DNA of 64,000 bases. Origin: Cryoendolithus antarcticus. Lineage: Eukaryota > Ascomycota > Dothideomycetes > Cladosporiales > Cladosporiaceae. The translations under genes and the position numbers were made by a program. Each line of letters starts with the position of its first letter. The stretch's first letter is position 1. The stretch covers positions 1 through 64,000 of the forward strand of contig NAJO01000072.1 of assembly GCA_002077065.1 (NCBI GenBank), given 5' to 3'. This document shows, piece after piece, positions 1 to 11,105 of the stretch. Below the pieces are notes generated by a model. The model did not search any database and was not told the origin of the DNA. It worked only from the letters and a program-made list of their open reading frames with translations.

Positions 1-768
1 GTGCTGAATCCAGTGCATATTCATCTCGCTGTTAGTGTATCCGCTCTCTGTACAGGCGAAGTGCCACCCGGGCGTCGGATGGGTCGTCCAATGACTCCGG
101 TGCGTCGCGGAAGGCCATATTACGAGAGGGTCGAGACAATCGCCGGTCGCAGATATACACTCGATCGCTGTTATGAGAGTGCGCTTCGAACTGGCCCCTC
201 TGTAGTTGCGCAGCTCGTTCTTGCCACCCAAAACCTTGAGAGACCCAAGCTTTCCCAGAAGCACTCCGGTCTCGTCCATGTTGTACACGTTCTCGGCCAG
301 CACATCCGGGCGCGCTAGCTCTTCATTAATGATGCTGAACCACTCAGTCACCTTAGGGTGTATCGTGGGATCGTGCCTATACCATGCCATGGCTCGCACT
401 CTGCGAGTTTTGAGCTGTGGGTTACGTTTATAGAAGCCCTGCGGCCAATTCTTTCCTGGCACGCTGAGGCCTTTGGTATCTGGCGCCTTGCCACGCTGCC
501 GCCTTATGATTAGTGCGAGAGAACGTAGGACCTTCACAGCAAGCGGGTAGCCATTCTGGCTCATGCGTAATACATAAGTGGAAAGCCCTTTCTCTTCGTT
601 AGGAGTGAGATACTGTTCTTTTGCCGCCTTCTCGCGCCTCATGCGCTTCCCGTGCTCACGGTGCCATTCGGTGGAGGTTGGGGAAGGCATCTCATCGTCA
701 TCGTCAAGATCCATTAGCTCAGGCAGGAGCAGGGATTCGGCAGAGTGCGGTTCTCGACAGGATGCCAT
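1..768 (-). CDS. Fot1/pogo-type DDE transposase, N-terminal part, cut by window edge
   Basis: An open frame of 256 codons starts at an ATG at 768 and runs off the left edge with no stop. Residues of about 50-115 form a CENP-B/Tc5-type helix-turn-helix (YLTPNEEKGLSTYV, then IIRRQRGK). The DDE_1 endonuclase core follows, with its first catalytic Asp in MDETG at residues 164-168 and the family block ECISATGDCLDPLVIW after it. Fot1/pogo enzymes are about 500-550 residues, so roughly half is present. The enzyme would cut and paste its own element at TA dinucleotides in the nucleus. No lesion is visible in this half, unlike the neighbouring transposons, so this may be a young copy. The second and third catalytic acids lie outside the window, so activity cannot be judged. 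Confidence 0.9.
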   Translation of the reverse strand, partial: MASCREPHSAESLLLPELMDLDDDDEMPSPTSTEWHREHGKRMRREKAAKEQYLTPNEEKGLSTYVLRMSQNGYPLAVKVLRSLALIIRRQRGKAPDTKGLSVPGKNWPQGFYKRNPQLKTRRVRAMAWYRHDPTIHPKVTEWFSIINEELARPDVLAENVYNMDETGVLLGKLGSLKVLGGKNELRNYRGASSKRTLITAIECISATGDCLDPLVIWPSATHRSHWTTHPTPGWHFACTESGYTNSEMNMHWIQH

Positions 769-854
769 CATACCGTGGGCAAGCATAAGGGGTCGAAAAA
801 TGACGCAAGTCGAATTGAGCAACTGCAAGAAAAACGGGCAACACAAGGAAGTGG

Positions 855-879
855 GAGGCACCTAATACCTGACACTGTA
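855..879 (-). repeat. Candidate terminal inverted repeat and TA target site of the pogo element
   Basis: Read on the minus strand, position 879 begins TA followed by CAGTGTCAGGTATTAGG. It lies about 110 bp upstream of the transposase start. Pogo-like elements insert at TA and commonly begin with CAGT, so this is a reasonable 5' end. The partner repeat would lie outside the window, so the call is inference. Confidence 0.35.
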
Positions 880-1164
880 GCTTGCTGTGGGCAAATCGCT
901 AGTGTTTCACGACATGCCATTTTTAGCACTGGTGGAAGACGATCGGAGGCTGTGGAGCATAGTCTGGCAGAGCAGCAAACACCTGCGAAGATTCGGAGAA
1001 CATTGTGTCTTGATACTGGGCTTGTAGTGGGACAAGTTGACGAAGCACTACAGTAAGGACTGAGACGTACTGACGAGACCGTCTCGAGGACGACCGCGGG
1101 AGGGTTCACAGCACAGACGAAGAATCTAGGTTCGCTCCATTGCGGGATCTCACAGCCGACATGC

Positions 1165-1990
1165 ATGTGTAGCGTTTCACTGCCATGCGCAGCGCTCGCA
1201 TACTGGACTGCAGGTAGAACTATTCAGCGAGATGAAGCAGAGGAAGATACGTTTCTTGTACCAAATCCTACAGCAACCCCCGTCCAGTCCCAGACATCCT
1301 CCATAATTCCCTCTACTCCAACGCTGATACCCTCCATACGCGTGTTGATTCTTCAGAGGAAACGACGTACCGTAGAGGCAGGCCGTTGGCAGAACGATGA
1401 GCAGATGTGGAAGTACCCGTGGTACAGGCTGCCGCGCGAAGAGGAGCGGAATCATCATGGACAGAGGCTCTTCTACTGCGAGTTCTGTGTATAGTGCAAC
1501 ATCTCGTCTAATGACACTGGGAATCTCAAGACACACAGCACTCTTGTTGGTCGAGCGATTGTGTAGCCTACTGAGCAACTGCAAAATCAGTCTATTGAGA
1601 AGGGGCCTCAGAACATGGCTTCTAAAAAGGCTACAGTGATGATGTCCGAGCCAGTGTTGTTGTGAAGCATACGGTGGATAGACAGCGGTTCCGCAACGCA
1701 GTCACTCGCTTTGTTACAACCTGCAGCCTGTCATAACTGAGCGTTTTGAACGAGGATTCCAAGGTCATGATATTGGCTGCTAATCCAGAGACTGAACATG
1801 CATTGATCAAGGCTACCACCCTGAGGCCTCGCATCAAGCTAATGTTTGAAGAGCACCAGCTAGTGACTGGCGTCCTATCTGCACTTACAATGAGTGCAGA
1901 GTCTAAGAGTACGTTTAGAAGTGCAAGGCGGATTCTTCATGAGAACGCTTGTAATTGTACGGTAACACCATTGTGTAATCCAGAGCTGTC
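1165..1990 (+). pseudogene. hAT-family transposase remnant
   Basis: Scattered coding pieces in several frames resemble a hAT transposase. Near 1405-1540 a BED-finger-like stretch reads YRLPREEERNHHGQRLFYC, with SSNDTGNLKTH in another frame after a stop. Around 1690-1735 there is RFRNAVTRFVTTCSLSYQ, typical of the hAT central region. At about 1880-1930 comes SALTMSAESKSTFRSARR, matching the C-terminal hAT dimerisation motif. Stops and frame changes separate these pieces and much of the catalytic core is missing. It is a dead, internally deleted copy lying between the pogo element and a LINE. Family assignment rests on motif memory, not alignment. Confidence 0.6.
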
Positions 1991-2148
1991 CAAGGATCGG
2001 CAGAGGAAGGGTCTTGCTAATATAGAGATAGACAGTGATGGTATGGATAGCGATAGCAGAGAACACAAAGGTGCCGGAAAAGTACTTTGTAGTCGAGAGC
2101 CTTAAGTTCTAAGATCTCGAGGCAAGCGTTCGGAACGGCAACTGAGCA

Positions 2149-3374
2149 ATGCAATCACGCAACAAGCCGGCTCTGAGTCTGGCTGCAATATCAGAAGGCC
2201 TATTACGGCTTATACCGCAACCACACACGCGGCAGATCCATATCCTCTCTAGTGATCGAGGCGCACTCCAAGCAATCAGCAGACCAAGTCAGCAATCTGG
2301 CTAAGCAACCATGATCCAAATCTACCAGGAGATAGGCTACCTAAGGGGACGAGGGAATGTAGTGAGTCTGCAGTGGATGCCATCTAGCCAGGACTTTGAG
2401 GCCGGACAAAAGGCCAAAGCTGCAGCCCGCAAGGCTACAGAAAAGGATCAGCTACCGAGATCGCAGTGGCCAACTACAAAGTCGACGCTACTGAATGCAC
2501 AGAAGAAGAGTCTACAGCCACTTGGACTCTTGACCAGCACCGGCCAGCACTTACGCCGCGTTGATACGGGGTTACCAGGACCGCATACGCGGCTACTATA
2601 CGACTCCCTTCGACGCCAGCAAGCAAGCATCTTAGCACAGCTCCGTACCGGTATGTCCCGACTAAACGGATACCTACACGGCATAAACGCAGCAGAGACA
2701 GACCAATGTGCATGTAAGCAGGAGAAGGAGACAGTCGAGCACTTTCTCCTACGATGCAAGCTATGGGAGACGCAACGACAGCAGCTGCTTCAACTAGCAG
2801 AGACGAGACGAGGCAATCTATCGCACCTCCTTGGGGAAAAGACGCGGCTTGACGATAAGGACTGGAGAACAGACATGAAGGCAGTGCAAATGAGCATTGA
2901 TTTTGCGATAAGCACAGGTCGTCTGAACGCCCAGATGACAATGCAGAGCACGCAAAGCACACAGTATACTCAAGGTATACAAGGCATATACGGCACGCAA
3001 CAAGTAGCCCTAAACCAGATAGACAGGCGACCGACGAGTAGCGGCAATGGCAACCACACGCATAGAAGACCGACCTAACCACCCGACTACCTAACCCATA
3101 TGCACCCTCGTGCTAATAGCAGGTATAGCTTCATTTGCCGACGATAGGATAATGAACACTTGGAGAAGCAACTTCAGAGACTACGTGCGACTGACTAACC
3201 ACGAGATCTCGTAGAGTCATGAGCAGAAATCAACAGGAGATAGAGGTGAACGGAGGAAAGGCAAATGGATGGGCTTAATTCAATTCAAGGCGAAAGTGAG
3301 GTAGTGATTATATAATATATAGCCAGAGCCCTTTAGGTGCTAGCGCCGGGAGGTATAAACTCATTCATTCATTT
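2149..3374 (+). pseudogene. Non-LTR (LINE) retrotransposon 3' end: RNase H and C-terminal zinc knuckle
   Basis: One frame runs from 2149 to 3078 with a single TAA at 2302. It begins inside an RNase H domain (IHILSSDRGALQAI, later VVSLQWMPSSQDFEAG) and continues through a C-terminal cysteine knuckle (CACKQEKETVEHFLLRC) typical of fungal Tad/I-like ORF2 proteins. The sequence 5' of about 2149, including reverse transcriptase, is absent, as expected of a 5'-truncated LINE insertion. After the stop at 3078 there is about 290 bp of untranslated tail ending near 3374 in repeated ATTC units, a plausible 3' terminus. The copy cannot encode a complete ORF2. Flanking target-site duplications were not identified. 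Confidence 0.8.
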
Positions 3375-4761
3375 GTTAGACTAGTAGGTTGCAATTGACC
3401 GTACAGGCGCCAACGTAAGCAAAAGAGGCAGTACAACGTGATATCACCGTTGCTCGACAGAGCTCCTGAACCATGCCCCGTCATTGATAAGAGGGTCAAA
3501 AGTGTGAACAGATCAATAAGGAAGCGGGTTAGGCTGGCATGAGCCGAGAGACTCAGTCAATATTCATGAGACATCCACAGCTCCCTACGACCCGAAACAT
3601 CTGGGCCTCTCCATCGAAGGATCAGATGGAGTCCAACCAGAGTCCAACCACCCATATCCGTCCCAGCGTGCGTTTACGCGCTCCAACGAGCCGCCAGTGG
3701 TGACATTCCTTCCGAATACCCTACTCTCGGAAGCAGAATCGTTCCATGTACCGTCGCCCGCTGGTCCCCCGTACTTTGTCCAACGGAAGTCAGCCCCTTC
3801 CAGAGTAGGTAATACACGAAGCATAATTATGATACTATCTCATCGTTCGCTACTCTCGCCGTCTAAGGCTCCCCACAGGTCGTATCCGACCTTCGCTCCA
3901 TTTGGTCCATCTTATTCCTCACGCCCGCACACTCTCGGCTGGACCGGAACGAGGGTCGCGCAGTCGATGGTTAGCTGCATAGTGGCAGGACCGTAGGTTG
4001 CTGATAAATGGGTTTCCCCTCTCGCTTGCGACGAGGCTTTATTGGCGTGTTACGCTGAGAGGCCTTCGTCGACGATCGACCTTAGGATACTCCGCAATTG
4101 GCATAACCAGGTTTAGAGAGTCTTTCCGTAAAGAATCGAACCTAAGCCGCTTCATGAAAATATGGTACGAAACCCCAGGTGTGACACGGGCCCCGTCGAA
4201 ATCTGTAGAAGGTCATCAGAGTGGCGCGAGCTTACCCGGCGATCACGCGAGAGGTCGCATAAGCTATTGATGGCTTAAGTAGGACGGCAATGGTATGATG
4301 CTCGGGTCTATCGGGTAGTGAGCTGTTCCGCGGTAAAGCGTCTCGGAAATCAGCAGGATTACGCGTAAGTGTGATTCTGAGACCCTCCGCTCTCCCCACT
4401 CTGATAACAGCTTTTGGTTGCCCTTTTTCCTGGCGATCCTTCCCAACATCTGAGCGGAGAAGATCATATCTCTACACGCTTGCAACGACCCCTTCTGATC
4501 TGGTGGCTGCCTCTATTGCCAACGATATCCTGCAGTCTGCTAATCACGTAAGCAAGTCACAGACGCCCGACTGCCGTTGCAAGTCACAGATCCCGGCCTT
4601 CACCGAGGAGGAACTGGCACTAGATACATCTCTTTCGCGGCAATCATCAGCTTTCCCTAACATCCAACCTTGAACGGTCAAAGTCACGTAACTTGTCGCA
4701 GACGAAGTGTAATATTCCTTTGCGATTGCGTCCAGACTCTACACCAAGATTGGAGACCAAT
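3375..4761. other. Intergenic stretch, no gene assigned
   Basis: Short open frames occur on both strands (for example 3697-3996 and 3998-4270 plus, 3585-3824 minus). None shows a motif I recognise and none links into a longer spliced frame. The last 300 bases are probably the promoter of the gene starting at 4762. Confidence 0.4.
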
Positions 4762-5313
4762 ATGTGCTATGCCACTCCAGCCTTCGTCCACTATGGCGAC
4801 TGGGATGAAACCACACGCAAAGAACCTTCGCAGAAATGGTTTGAGAAGATTGTTCATGAAATCTTTGATCTGCACAAATGGGATACGCCGTACTCCGAGC
4901 TCTACACTGATGATCTGGAGTTGCTTAAACCCGACGGCTCGATCGTCAAGGGAGGGAAGGAAGCCTGGGCGGCTATAGCGCAATTGTATGGTCCTTTCAC
5001 GACCCAACTGACACAACCTTTCTACATGGTCGTGACAGAGACTGACTACGGATGGGAGATGATTGGGCAAGCATGGATCTTTGGAGACTTACCTGGTGAG
5101 TCAGCGAAGGGAGAGCAGAAAGTGAAGGATGAAAGTGGAAAGGAGTGGGACGTGGGAATGGCTGGGGCATTTCGATTCCAGTACAGAAAGGTGGGCGGGG
5201 CGAAGCATGGTGACATGCTGTTGCAAATGGTCCAGATCATGAGTGACACAGCGCCACTCCTTTCGAAGATGGTGGCCAGGGGATTGCTCACACCGAGTCA
5301 CCTGGGCATGTGA
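4762..5313 (+). CDS. NTF2-like (SnoaL-type) domain protein
   Basis: This is a single-exon frame of 183 residues. The ATG at 4762 is preferred over the in-frame start at 4693 because family members begin close to MxYAxPAFVHY, as here with MCYATPAFVHY. The middle carries the hallmarks of this fungal family: WFEKIVHEIFDLHKW, a TDD turn, DGSIVKGGKEAWAAI and LYGPFTTQ. The C-terminus ends in RGLLTPSHLGM. The NTF2-like fold is a small cone-shaped alpha+beta domain, and members are often enzymes or ligand binders of secondary metabolism. The exact reaction here is unknown. There is no signal peptide or membrane segment, so it is probably cytosolic. It appears intact, with no cluster partner beside it. 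Confidence 0.85.
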   Translation: MCYATPAFVHYGDWDETTRKEPSQKWFEKIVHEIFDLHKWDTPYSELYTDDLELLKPDGSIVKGGKEAWAAIAQLYGPFTTQLTQPFYMVVTETDYGWEMIGQAWIFGDLPGESAKGEQKVKDESGKEWDVGMAGAFRFQYRKVGGAKHGDMLLQMVQIMSDTAPLLSKMVARGLLTPSHLGM

Positions 5314-6704
5314 GGTGTGTCATGAAGCCATCAGTATACAGCTAACATGCATGACGTTGGATTTCTCGAACACAAAAGTGCCGTTGGACTCTGAATTGGG
5401 GTATAGGGAATAGGGATTTGCCGCCTTCGTCATTTTAAGGTCACACGACTTGGCTGCGATCTAGTCGGTAACGATATCTAGGGAGGAACACAGATGCCTG
5501 CGGATCAGATATGTGAGGCTGTACGTTGTACTGCTGTATCTTCTGCCTTACAAGCTCGAAGTACCACTTATAATCATCTTGAAGATCGGCCTTCTTACGA
5601 GCAGCGTTAAGGGGCTTGAGATACTGCCACTCTAAGCACTAAGACTACCTTTTTGTCAAGCAAGCTACCTAGTTCTTACTGGCCATTGCTGTATAATTCA
5701 AAGGCGAAGTCGGCAATGATTGACGGTGTTGGAGGCAGGCCTTGAAAATCTGTGCGTTACATAATGTTGTGCATCATGTGGGAGGCCCTTCTAACGCCGA
5801 GGACGTCTATGCGAGTTCCGCTTTGAACATTTTGCGGCAATGATCATAAATAAATGCAATGTCTTAGGCCAAGATTGATTTCGCTGCAGAGAAGTCTGCC
5901 ATGTGAAGCGAGGCGAGGCGTGCACGAGGCATGAATGAATTGCGGACGCGAACGCGAATCTGTCCACCATCTCTCCTGTACAGTACAGTACTGTGCCTGG
6001 AAGGTCGCAAGGACTATCATACCACCCGCTCATGACCCCAGGCCCAGCATATATGACGTGCCAGGGACTACAGATTCAATTGGCGGCTATCGGCTGCCTG
6101 TTGTCAACACCTCAGCCTCCAACAGTGGTTGTGCTCCAGGCATCGCACTCTCTCGCCTTCTGTCGGTTGACCCTAGAACTCCTTCCAATCAGGCTGCTCC
6201 AGGCGTCGTGAAAGCGAGGAAGAGAACAGGTGAGATACAATACAGGACAGTGCTGTCCAAGTGTTCTCGGTTTGACTCCGAGGCTGACAGCTGCTGCCAT
6301 GCAAGTGGGCTTGAACGGTTCGGAAGCCGCAAAGCGCCGCAAGGAAGCGTCCCAGGCCGCACTAATATCCGATGCCCGATTGTCTGAAAATTGCCTACCA
6401 GAACCATGGAGTGAGATCACGGTCGCTGCGACACCGAAAGAACGCCAATTACCAGCCCACGAATGGCCTGTCTCTGCATGTAGCAAGAACGCATTGAAAC
6501 CGCTTATAAAAGGAATGCTTCCATCACGTCAGCCTGGAATGTTCCCCGACGATGTCTGCGTCAACCTGACACAAGCCAATCCCGCTCGAGCGGTTGGGAA
6601 GCCAAAAGGGCGGCTCAAGTCACAGGTATACTCTGCCCGGCAGTGGACAGACGGTCCATTCGCCATGTCCTGGAGCTACCTTTGGTTGTCAGCCACCAGG
6701 CTAA
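5314..6704. other. Intergenic stretch with unassigned open frames
   Basis: Frames at 5935-6387 and 6230-6793 on the plus strand overlap each other and show no domain. The second contains a basic stretch (EAAKRRKEAS) and could be a 5' exon of the coiled-coil frame that follows. I cannot place a convincing splice, so no gene is claimed. Confidence 0.3.
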
Positions 6705-7259
6705 GCCAGTGGATCGCCCACACATATTGCCTCGTCGACAACCAATGTGCAATCAGCACCCGCCGTGTCACTCGGAATGTCCGCGCAGGATGATTCGCGA
6801 CAACCTTCGAATGGGGATATTGCACGGCGACGGCTATCACAGGAACGGCTAGACAGCCTTGCCCAAGACGCGCAAATTGCGCGGGACGAGGTATACACGA
6901 TCGGCTCACAGCAACTTCGAGTCTCAAATGGACAACAAAGTGACGACAGTGCATCTAAGCAGAGAAACTCCGGTGCTCAAGAATTGACGGGTGATGCCGG
7001 TTCTCATGCCGCAATAATGGAGCTCGGGAAGTAGGTTCAGCTCATGCGTAGCCTCAAGACTCTACGCGAGAAGGTCACGAAGCAGACGCTGGAACTCAAA
7101 GCACAGCCAAAAGATGATCATGACGCACTCACAACTTTGGAAAGCAGAGTGCATGAGAACACAGCGAGCACTGCAGATCTCGTTCGCACGCAAGTTCGCC
7201 GGACAGAAACTCGTAGCCAGCGCAAAGCCGAAGGAATTGCGCACGTTGGAATTGTGTAG
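6705..7259 (+). pseudogene. Hypothetical coiled-coil protein interrupted by one stop
   Basis: One frame stays open from 6705 to 7259 except for a TAG at 7032-7034. Before the stop it is rich in Gln, Ser, Arg and Asp (RRRLSQERLDSLAQDAQIA). After it, heptad-like spacing continues (LMRSLKTLREKVTKQTLEL), so the two halves look like one alpha-helical protein. No known domain is recognised. The first clear ATG is inside the frame near 6777, and an upstream exon may be missing. It could equally be a short real gene ending at 7034 followed by chance open sequence. Confidence 0.35.
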
Positions 7260-8569
7260 GTGAATGGATACCATGAATGAGTCTGAGCAGCACTTGCTAA
7301 CCGTCCATAAAGTTCTAGCTAGATTTATGTTACGATTCGTGCTTCCTCACTTATAAGCACGCTCTCTGATTGGAACACGAGATCGCAACGACGATTGCTC
7401 ACCATGCACCCAGTGAGCAACACCTGTCACGTAAAAAGAGATGACCCGCTCACTCGTGAGCCAGGGATCAACTCGCGATCACCTTGGCACAGGTGAGACG
7501 CATCCGCTCACTCACTCACGCCTGAACGCGTGAGCGCAACGACTCTCATAGGTATATAGCGAGCGTAGAGATGCCTTCTGCTTCTCTCGTGTTCGACTCA
7601 TTGTTCATAGTGACTTCTTGGAATACAACGATCCATACACTGAACCACTGGTTGCTCATCCTTCGCTCAAGATTCGACAACGCTTCTAGTTCTGTCTCCT
7701 CTCTCAAGCGTAACTCGTGACTACCTGTCTCCCTACGAGATCCTGTCACGTGCGATCCATTGTCACTCACGACACAGGTCGTAACACGTATATAGAATCC
7801 GTAATACTATATCTACTTGAGTGCTTCGTATCGAACTGAATAGTACGTCTTCTAGTCTATACTTATCTACGCTCGCTAGTAGCTCGCGCGCCCTCGAAAC
7901 ACGGACTATACGTTTTGGTCTACCGAGAAGGACGTCTAATAGGTAGTATGATATCGGTAACTACGGGCGATATATACTTTATGGGATAGCTGGCCTTGCT
8001 GTTTGATTCCAGCTTTGACTCGAGCATACGGTAGAGATTGTGCACCCCTTCGATCGTGGTAGGTGTCACGAGGCTCCGACGAGCTGAGAATACTTGCTTT
8101 TACGCGGGCCTCGGGGGAGATGTTGGCGCAACGGGCGCTTCCCCCGGAGCTTCCAGATAATGCAGAAGCCATGCGGCCGGCCGTCCCGTGCGACCGTTGA
8201 GCCAGAACTGGTCAGTCGACTAGTCTCAAACGGAGGCCGTTCTTACCAGAGCTTGTCCCGACGGGCAGTGTGACCATACGGACGCTGCCTTGGCGGTGTA
8301 CAACAACCGGAATTCAAGGAACCTCAGTGATGAGAACGAGATTCTCGAAACGATCTGTGATAGAGGAGCGTACGTACTGACAGAAAACATAATGTATGGG
8401 CACGGATGATGATGTGCCCTCGCAAACGAAGATTTGCAGGTGGTCAATCGTAAACGGTACGGTTGCCTCAAGCGCGGACGCTGGGCTCTGGCGTCCGTGC
8501 GTCCATCCTCCCGAGGAACCTCGGCATTCCCGTCGATTCGCATTGTCGCCCGACAAGACGCCAAGCAGG
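7260..8569. other. Non-coding stretch with possible LTR-like sequence at 7410-7960
   Basis: About 7410-7960 is rich in short direct and inverted repeats of GTGAGC/GCTCAC and CACGT. It has TATA-like patches (GGTATATAG, CGTATATAG) and a CT-rich run, the texture of a fungal LTR promoter. No matching second LTR, primer-binding site or gag/pol frame was found, so it may be a solo or degraded LTR. From about 8220 to 8556 the minus strand holds a frame with no recognised domain. Confidence 0.3.
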
Positions 8570-9232
8570 CTAACGCGTTGCGACTACTCCCTTGGTGGTC
8601 TGCATCGGTTTCCAGTTCGACGTGAAATCCGCCAGTGACGCGTTTAATGTGACCACAGGCACGCTGAACTCTTCAAAAGTGATCTCCATCGGCTCGTGCG
8701 ACCTACCTGCGAAGGCGGTGTTGGACTCGTCTACAGTACCGTGCTCAACATTCGCGATCTCTTGAGATTCGAGGTCATTGAATGTGCGTCCGAAGAACAT
8801 GTCGGCCTCATTTACCGGACCACACTCAACAATTGTGATCTCGTCTCTGTCTTTTGCAGAGTCTGCAAGATGGAACAGGCTCACGTGCGCGCTCAGTCCC
8901 CCCGCAGTTGCAAACCGACTCCGACAGCGGCCGCGCTTTGCCTTGTGTGTCTGCTTATGACAGACATACGGCGTGTCGCCCTCGTGGCTTTTCATGTGCT
9001 CCGTCATGGGTCTCATATCTTTCGTACGGTGTGTGCAGCCCCGAACGCCGCACGCTAATTTCAGGGGTGCGAAATGCGTGGCTTGGTGTTTTGCCAGTCT
9101 GGCACTGGTCTCGACAATCATGTCGCAGAGCGTGGCATATATGCCGGACGGACTGGTTGGCTGTATAGTCTGCAATGTGAGGCAACACAATCGCACGGGA
9201 TGGGAAGCAGTACGGCTTGCGCACCTCGTCAC
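8570..9232 (-). CDS. C2H2 zinc-finger protein, probably N-terminally incomplete
   Basis: This minus-strand frame of 220 codons has its first ATG at 9121, which would give 183 residues. The open frame continues 37 codons upstream. It contains a finger-like half (CDMIVETSARLAKHQATH), then a complete C2H2 unit (CGVRGCTHRTKDMRPMTEH), then a third unit with an insert (CHKQTHKAKRGRCRSRF then LSAHVSLFH). The C-terminal 90 residues are acidic and without domain. It probably binds nucleic acid in the nucleus. Minus-strand frames at 9275-9571 and 9396-9722 may be upstream exons, but I could not fix splice sites. Whether the gene is complete is uncertain. Confidence 0.5.
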   Translation of the reverse strand: MTRCASRTASHPVRLCCLTLQTIQPTSPSGIYATLCDMIVETSARLAKHQATHFAPLKLACGVRGCTHRTKDMRPMTEHMKSHEGDTPYVCHKQTHKAKRGRCRSRFATAGGLSAHVSLFHLADSAKDRDEITIVECGPVNEADMFFGRTFNDLESQEIANVEHGTVDESNTAFAGRSHEPMEITFEEFSVPVVTLNASLADFTSNWKPMQTTKGVVATR

Positions 9233-10013
9233 ACAATGCTACATATTGTTGCGCTTTGGCTGTAGCGTCAGTTCTCAAATGCTTTGCTCCTCTTCATAGC
9301 ACCTTGCATCCTCGCACGTGCTACATGGGGACTGCGAATTGTTCATCATGTTCATACAAGCTTCACAGCAGCATTGTCTTAGTAGCACGATGCGATCACG
9401 CTTGCTCGCTTCTCTCTGCGTTCGCGTGTTGCCAGGTTGTGGACGCGCAAGATAATTCCAAATAAGACGGGCGAGTGTAGTAAGTACATCGTCCACTGCA
9501 GCCAGACAGTGACCTTTCTCGTGACGAAAGTATCGCCGCAATGCTATACAACGTCGCTTTGGAGCTTCCATCTAGGCCTGTCCACTTTGCGAGGTCAAGT
9601 GTCCCAAGTATAACAGGGGACCTGGCCTGCAGATCAGACATTCGCCAAGCAAAGTATCGGCATCTCAAATCTGCACATCTCGGGGCGCTGCTGTGTACCA
9701 CGCCATGAGCTCGGGTTGACACCAGTTGGTTTTAGTCGAGTTGAGCTTCAGCGTGCAGACACTGGCTGCCTTTCAGGCCTTGGCATAGGCGGTGTGGGCG
9801 TCCGCATCAGTGCGCACTAGCATTGGCAGGCATCTGTTCTGCACGAGCACGTGGAGCGGGCCAGATCGCAGTGCCAGGCGCAGCGCTTCTGTGATGTGGA
9901 ACCACTGCACCAGCCTACACGGGCGGTCCTAGATCAAAGAATGGGACTGTAAATTCCTGATGCTCATTTACCCTCGACTTGAGATCGAGTCATAGACTGC
10001 TGTCATACCAGAG
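9233..10013. other. Possible 5' exons of the zinc-finger gene; otherwise nothing assigned
   Basis: Minus-strand frames at 9275-9571 (Cys-rich, RQCCCEACMN) and 9396-9722 (LDLAKWTGLDGSSKATLY) overlap in different frames. They look like pieces of one broken upstream coding region. No domain is recognised. The remaining 300 bases before 10014 hold no feature I can support. Confidence 0.3.
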
Positions 10014-11105
10014 ATGAAGATGGTATTAAATCAACCTTATTTGAGTCATCTCCGCCGCAACAAATCTTTCCGAGTGCGTCCAGATATGGCTCGGCTCCAA
10101 CCGCGGTCTACATATTTACATTTCGCCAGTACCAAGGTAAGGCGCGTACATCCAGGCCCCTGCAAGGATATGGAGTGCAGTCAAGCCCTAAAGAACCTTC
10201 TGCGCTCTGCTGCTCCTTCGCCAGAGTCACCGGCCGAGGCTGGCGTCACTGACGAGCGACTCCTATCCACAGAGGTGGTGGATCGCATCCTACAGTCGCG
10301 CCCAAGGTTCGGACAGTACCGGCTTCGGAAGATACTGCGAACATTGACAGGTGCGGTGAGACTGGCTCCCGTTCAAGAATGTTTGTACGACATTCCGGCG
10401 CATCGGCACGCAGAGCAGCAAGTACTTCATTTCCGGAACGAGCGGATCGCAGACTTCGTGGCAGAGCAAAAAGCACTTTGTACTCCAGCAAAAGCATCAT
10501 TTAGTGCTAGAGTTCGATTGGAGTTGTACGACTGAGGTTGTGGCGGAGAGCGCTACGTGGTTCGGTTTGCCAGGCCCGGTCCAGCGTCCCAGAATCTCGT
10601 GTGTTCGCAACCCTGTCTGTTGGACGCATATCAGGGTTGCGATCTCGAGCCAGGACCCTACAAACGACTCATGTGCGCGCTGCTAGTCGCATCATGGGTT
10701 GCAAAGCCCACCTTTGCGCGCATCATGCAGCCCAGATCATATATTATCACTTGCGGCGCCGAGATCAAGTATATTGAGTGGAAAGAGTACTCAATGTCGG
10801 CTGAATTTAGCAAGCCACAGCCGAGATGTACATTCGAGGCCATGATCAACTGGGTGTTCAGCATGTTGCACATCTACACACAGTCACGAATCGCAAGACT
10901 GGGAAGCCGGCGGCCGGGGAAGGTCATGCAACGCGGTATCGACATGGTGATCTGTAAAGTTGAGGTCCGAAGGAGGTTCCAGAACGCTCGCAAGGGGAGC
11001 TGGACTCTAGAGCAAGTTTGCTGCATTGTAAGTGACATTGCCGAAGAACAGTACATAAGTTGTCGGAGTAACTGCGGGGAGTTGATGGAACGTGGTCCAG
11101 GTTAG
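10014..11105 (+). pseudogene. Hypothetical protein, one frame split by a TGA
   Basis: The frame starts at the ATG at 10014 and continues to 11105 with only one stop, TGA at 10533-10535, giving 363 codons in all. The first part has a helical basic stretch (VVDRILQSRPRFGQYRLRK). The second has aromatic-rich segments (EAMINWVFSMLHIYTQSR) and several cysteines near the end. I recognise no family. The long uninterrupted second half in the same phase argues that the two parts were once one gene. An intron spanning the TGA was looked for and no convincing donor/acceptor pair was seen. Chance open frame is the main alternative. Confidence 0.35.

Noticed and set aside
2474..3082. Minus-strand frame of 202 codons
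   Set aside because: It lies antisense to the LINE RNase H/zinc-knuckle frame and has no recognisable motif.
8226..8564. Minus-strand frames possibly extending the C2H2 gene
   Set aside because: The phase does not match, no splice link was found and no motif was seen.
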